Assembly (NCBI GenBank): GCA_963920635.1
Contig: OY987303.1
Location: 14,734,175 to 14,798,174, forward strand
Origin: Pseudeuparius sepicola
Lineage: Eukaryota > Arthropoda > Insecta > Coleoptera > Anthribidae
DNA length: 64,000 bases
Reading direction: 5' to 3'
How positions within the stretch are numbered: the stretch's first letter is position 1; each line of letters opens with the position of its first letter. The notes beneath the pieces are model-generated. The model was given only the letters and a program-made list of their open reading frames with translations, did not search any database and was not told the DNA's origin. Made by a program: the position numbers and the translations under genes. Shown piece by piece: positions 60,375-64,000 of this stretch.

Positions 60375-60938
60375 AATGTTATTAAGGAAACTTTTCAGAA
60401 TGAATAGCTGAGTAGGTTTGCAAAAGTCCACGCCTACCTACTTTGATTTTTTTACCTTTCTTCCACTTTTTTTTAGAAAAGTGTCCTTTCTGCAGCTTTC
60501 ACGTCAAAATTTTATTGAGAGAACTTGTTCATGATGAAAATCTGGGTACGTTTGTAAAATTTGAAAAGCCTAGGCCCACTTTTGATTTTTTCTGCCAAAA
60601 AAATTAAAACTTATAAAAATCGAAGCAGGGTTAGGTTTTTGAAACTGTTCACACCTATTTAATTCTCTTAATAATATTTTGACGTGAAAGCTACAGAAAG
60701 GCCACTTTTCAAAAAATAAGTGGAAAAAGGGGTCAAAAATCAAAGTAGGCGTGGACTTTTGAGATTTTACTAACCTACTCAGTTTTTCCTTCCGAACAAA
60801 TTTAATTAATAACATTTTGTCGCAAAACCTACAAAAAGAACACTTTACTAATGTAAAAAATTCTTTTATCAAGTCGAATTTGAACTCGAAATTTTTTTGT
60901 CTTTACAAGGGTGCAATACTTTATCTGAGGACACACTA
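60375..60938. mobile_element. Foldback, 39.2-kb family, third copy
   Basis: It shares the arm blocks gttattaaggaaac, gagtaggtttgcaaa, aatcaaagtagg and agaacttgttca with 39254-40051. It ends ctgaggacacacta next to TA. The left tip is lost. Arms fold near 60640. Confidence 0.7.
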
Positions 60939-61570
60939 TATTTTTGCATTTTTGAAATCTGCTCGACAAGGAAATCAAAATGATATCAAACACCAACAAA
61001 TGTGAGATCTTAGATCTCAACAGTAGATCCAGTCCTCACAATGTCGTTTTTTTGTATAAAAAAGTTGATGAGCGTTAAAGAAAAATATTGATATAATTAA
61101 AAAATGTTATGTGGAATAGCAGTATCAAAATAAGCAAGTTTCACCCTTAACGTTGGGCCTTGGTCAGTGCGGAGGCCTCCTGGTCGTGGATATTATTAAC
61201 CAGACGGTGTTTGGATAGTTCGCAATTTACGACGGACGACGATATTTCACCCTCAACACATACAACAAAATCGGCTTGCGAATTTTACACACGATTCCGC
61301 TTAATTAGCAGTTATTATTATCTTTCTCTTGAAATATTCCGTTTTCAAATTTTATTCTAAGTTTATTTCACATGAATTTGTGGATCGATCTCGTTATAAA
61401 GAGGGACGATCAATACAATAACAAAAATATTTGTTTTGATCAGGACAATATAAAAATAAAATCGCAAAATGTTTAGTAACTTCTTGTCAGATTTTATGGA
61501 TATTCCATATTCTCGAAATAAAAGAATTTTAGGAAAAGGTTCTAAATATTTTGTGATTTTATTATGAAAT
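60939..61570. repeat. 16.2-kb family copy, interrupted
   Basis: tttttgcatttttgaaatctg and following bases (60939-60990) and ttccgttttcaaattttatt onward (61328-61570) match 16234-16814. About 330 unrelated bases separate the two halves, implying a later insertion. It abuts the preceding foldback directly. Confidence 0.6.
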
Positions 61571-62019
61571 ATAAAAATGTTACAAGACAGAAAAGCTTCT
61601 AAATACCTTGGTCTATGTCTATACGAAAAAAAATATATTTAAAAGAATCTAGAAATTAAAAATGTGTTGGCAAAAGAAACACGAGGGGTAGTTCATTTAT
61701 ACATGTCGTAATAAACAAGAAAAAACGAAAATACTCTGCAATAGTTAAGTGCAATAAGTTGCAGTACATGCCTACTAAAATTTTGATTTTTTTAAATTAA
61801 TGAGGTTTCTAGAAAATCCCTTAGCTATCCTTATACTATAAGCCATATTTTTTTAAAGCGACCATTGATCGAAATTTTTACATCAAACGCCTCTATAAAA
61901 TCTTTCAAAGTATAATAATAATATAATAATAATAATTCTCACCCTCACAATACTCCAAACTAGGAGTACCCCAGAAGCAACCACGTGCTTGTGCGGGGGA
62001 GGGGGGCAATTACTATTAT
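61571..62019. other. AT-rich DNA with an (AAT)n-type tract
   Basis: No gene is recognised. A short taataataata-rich tract lies at 61912-61938. Confidence 0.4.
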
Positions 62020-62345
62020 TTTGTCTTCGTTGCCATTTTGCGGCTAGGGCCGACTTTTTTCCCGATAGAACTAGGATAGCATTCGCTCAAGTACTACGGA
62101 AAACCGTAGAAAACCGTAGTAATCCCAGTGAGTGTAGGACAATTAGTAAATCACACGGATAAAGCTATTTAGGAGCAATACCGTGAACCCACATTTGCCC
62201 AGCGCTCTTGGCCATAGCGGTGTTTTTCTTTAAAGACATATGCATGCGCCTGCCTCGAACCAAGGTCGATCGAAGGCAGAAAAACATGGAGTTTAAAAAG
62301 TCAGCGCCGGTACGAGCGACGTCACCGCGGTATAGGTACTAAGTT
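62020..62345. promoter_or_regulatory. Moderately GC-rich patch
   Basis: It contains gttgccattttgcggc (YY1/Pho-like GCCAT) and a short direct repeat, aaaccgtaga. No gene. Weak regulatory candidate. Confidence 0.2.
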
Positions 62346-62559
62346 TAATTTTTTGGACCTATTTCTAGAACACCCCTTATGTTATAAAATTAACATGAAG
62401 TATATCAAGACAGCGAAGTGAACTCTTCCCACTCGCGTGCGTATACAGTTTATCATAATTATCAATTCTTTTAATTAACGAAACGTACGCAAGTAGTGAA
62501 AGTATATCATTGTCGGGTTATGGAACAATTTTTCAACCGTGAGAGGAAAAACTAGTAAG

Positions 62560-63085
62560 TACCTACGTGACAGATTAAAACAGCGAACTGGAAGCGGAAA
62601 CGCCTCCCCCGGAACGAATTCTCCCCAAAATCCATTCGCCGAACCCCATAAACCCTCTCACACGAAAATCCCGTTTCGTTGAAAACGGCCCTGCGGCGGC
62701 GAGTCTCCGGGACCTCTTGACTTGCACATTTGAGGTTGTTCCGAGCGATTGGGCTCTCCGCGGCTCACCCCACGGCCCCAGCCATCGCTCCAATTTATCC
62801 GTTAAAGCGCGGCCGCGGCCACAATGGGCCTTAAATATGATTTATGGGGAGGGGCCACCCCAAAACAAGCCAAAATACGCCGGTTGTCACGGTGGTGAGA
62901 ACGCGCATGGGCCCATGCGCATTGTGTACACAACACGTTACATCTATATCCTACGATTATCCCAGGTCGATTTGCATATTTCAGATATATATCTTGCGCG
63001 GTGAATGGGAACGAATGGCCGTTGTCGGTGCAGGGAGATCGATAGGGCATTGTGGAAATGGCCAGGAAATCATTTTTTACTCGGT
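62560..63085. promoter_or_regulatory. GC-rich island with two adjacent palindromes
   Basis: A CpG-rich block with Caudal/Hox-like CCATAAA and ATTTATGG cores (62645, 62840). It also has an 18-base perfect palindrome, GCGCATGGGCCCATGCGC, at 62903-62920, followed at once by TTGTGTACACAA at 62922-62933. ATGCGC half-sites resemble NRF-1/Ewg sites. No transposon ends and no protein domain. Confidence 0.4.
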
Positions 63086-63145
63086 TTTATGAAGGGTTAC
63101 ATAACCATACTACTATAGTTGGCTCCGCAACTAAGAGTAGATATA

Positions 63146-63511
63146 CCTACTAAAATCGGGCAGCTCTTACGCCTGGCGTAAACAAGAGCACGTGCGTTGA
63201 AATATCCGCCATAGCCGCACGGAGATACGACCTTTATTTAATTTTAGTCTTACAATTGTGTACATCAAAATATTTCAGACAAGAATTATTGGCTTAATTA
63301 AAATGGTTCAAAACTTCGATAAAATTATTTGTGACAGTGTCTAAATAGCTGAAAACAACAAGATAAAACCGAATATCTACACTTTTGCGATCGAGCACGT
63401 CACTGTTGCCGAGTCGGGTGAAATTTTATAGCCTACCGACCAATCGCGGATCGTCATTGAACACGTGGTTTTATTTACGCCAGGCGTACGGATTGCTCGA
63501 TTTTACTATAG
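63146..63511. repeat. MITE with palindromic ends, copy 2
   Basis: It has the same layout as 11147-11459: outer inverted repeats (ctactaaaatcggg facing tcgattttactatag), 15-base palindromic tips (TTACGCCTGGCGTAA on the left, a one-base variant on the right), and a shared interior. It is about 50 bases longer because of an internal segment near 63340-63380. Confidence 0.75.
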
Positions 63512-64000
63512 GTACGTTAGCCTTATAACAGAAACTCCTTGTACGTTCTATCAAAACCAAATTTAAAGTTAGAGGTTAATGATTGGTCAGAGAACGTGGG
63601 TTATGAATTAAGTAGGTATAAGTTTTATATCAATTATTACTAACTTCCTACAAATTACTATTATTCTAAATAAGACCTGCAATTCGAATTAATTATTTAA
63701 TATATTTAATAATAATTGTTAATTGAGTTTTTTGCCACAAAAACTTGAACCAAACTGATTAAAAACAGCGTTTTCAATTTGCCAGGAAAAATCATAAATG
63801 CTTGACATTAAAAGTCGAAACTTTGAACGCTAACTCAAAAAATAACTTCCACAACTTTAGTTTTCGGAGAATAAATCTTCCCCCTTTCTCAAAGTCAAGT
63901 CAAAGTGAAATGATAGGATAATAAATAACAAGTCAGAATGTCATGACAACAGGTTCGTGTCGGTTTCTGTGGCGAAAAACCCAATTAAAAATTAAATGGA
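63512..64000. other. Gene-free AT-rich stretch at the window end
   Basis: No gene or repeat end is recognised. Confidence 0.4.

Noticed and set aside
1..64000. CRISPR arrays, bacterial operons, tRNA or rRNA genes
   Set aside because: No spaced direct repeats, no B-box-type tRNA signature and no rRNA-like sequence were found. Spliced genes and eukaryotic transposons show this is insect nuclear DNA.

Overview
The window is nuclear DNA from an insect. It is AT-rich, holds one confidently recognisable host gene, and is otherwise intergenic sequence packed with DNA-transposon remnants. The host gene is a sloppy-paired/FoxG forkhead factor on the + strand: inferred start site about 36772, two coding exons split by a 110-base intron, polyadenylation signal at 38071. 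The forkhead domain, an N-terminal FTINALL Groucho-binding motif and an arthropod Inr+DPE core promoter all point to an insect. The order is less certain. Coleoptera is my guess from the general look of the mobile elements and the single short-intron slp gene, and I cannot prove it from this window.

Layout. 0-11 kb: a non-autonomous hAT (131-1241), several TA-flanked foldback elements, and GC-richer islands at about 6.1-6.5 and 9.0-9.4 kb. 11-16 kb: a MITE with palindromic ends (11147-11459), a hAT with a perfect 8-bp target duplication (11838-12958) inserted into a GC island, and a degenerate mariner-like element with about 340-bp terminal inverted repeats (13261-15489). 16-24 kb: foldbacks, a non-LTR reverse-transcriptase scrap and AT-rich DNA. 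24.8-28.3 kb: a GC island, a second near-identical hAT copy (25250-26388) sitting inside the terminal repeat of an unclassified element (25242-27903) that keeps a TATA box, a first exon and a poly(A) signal, and then another foldback. 29.7-32.3 kb: a small MITE, a GC island, and an element with about 320-bp terminal repeats around a 67-codon acidic terminal-exon-like ORF. 33-38 kb: a candidate enhancer followed by slp. 39-64 kb: more foldbacks (39254-40051, 45498-46658, 51898-53216, 54460-54914, 57947-58436), a hAT with a nested foldback (56220-57342), a second copy of the palindromic-end MITE (63146-63511), and GC islands at about 43.6, 48.5, 55.5, 58.9 and 62.5 kb.

How it fits together. Slp is a dose- and time-controlled segmentation factor, and such loci often sit in large gene-poor domains filled with enhancers. 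The scattered GC-richer islands, outside recognisable transposons, are the natural candidates for that regulation, but this is inference from composition alone. The other striking signal is at RNA level. A complete, canonical type I hammerhead ribozyme lies on the minus strand at 49542-49609. Two further hammerhead-like cores at 46673-46700 and 51847-51874 share the same one-base departure from consensus. These are the usual signature of Penelope-like retroelements, although no matching reverse transcriptase was seen here. I found no CRISPR array, operon, tRNA or rRNA, and nothing I would call a wholly new biological system. The best leads are in the findings.
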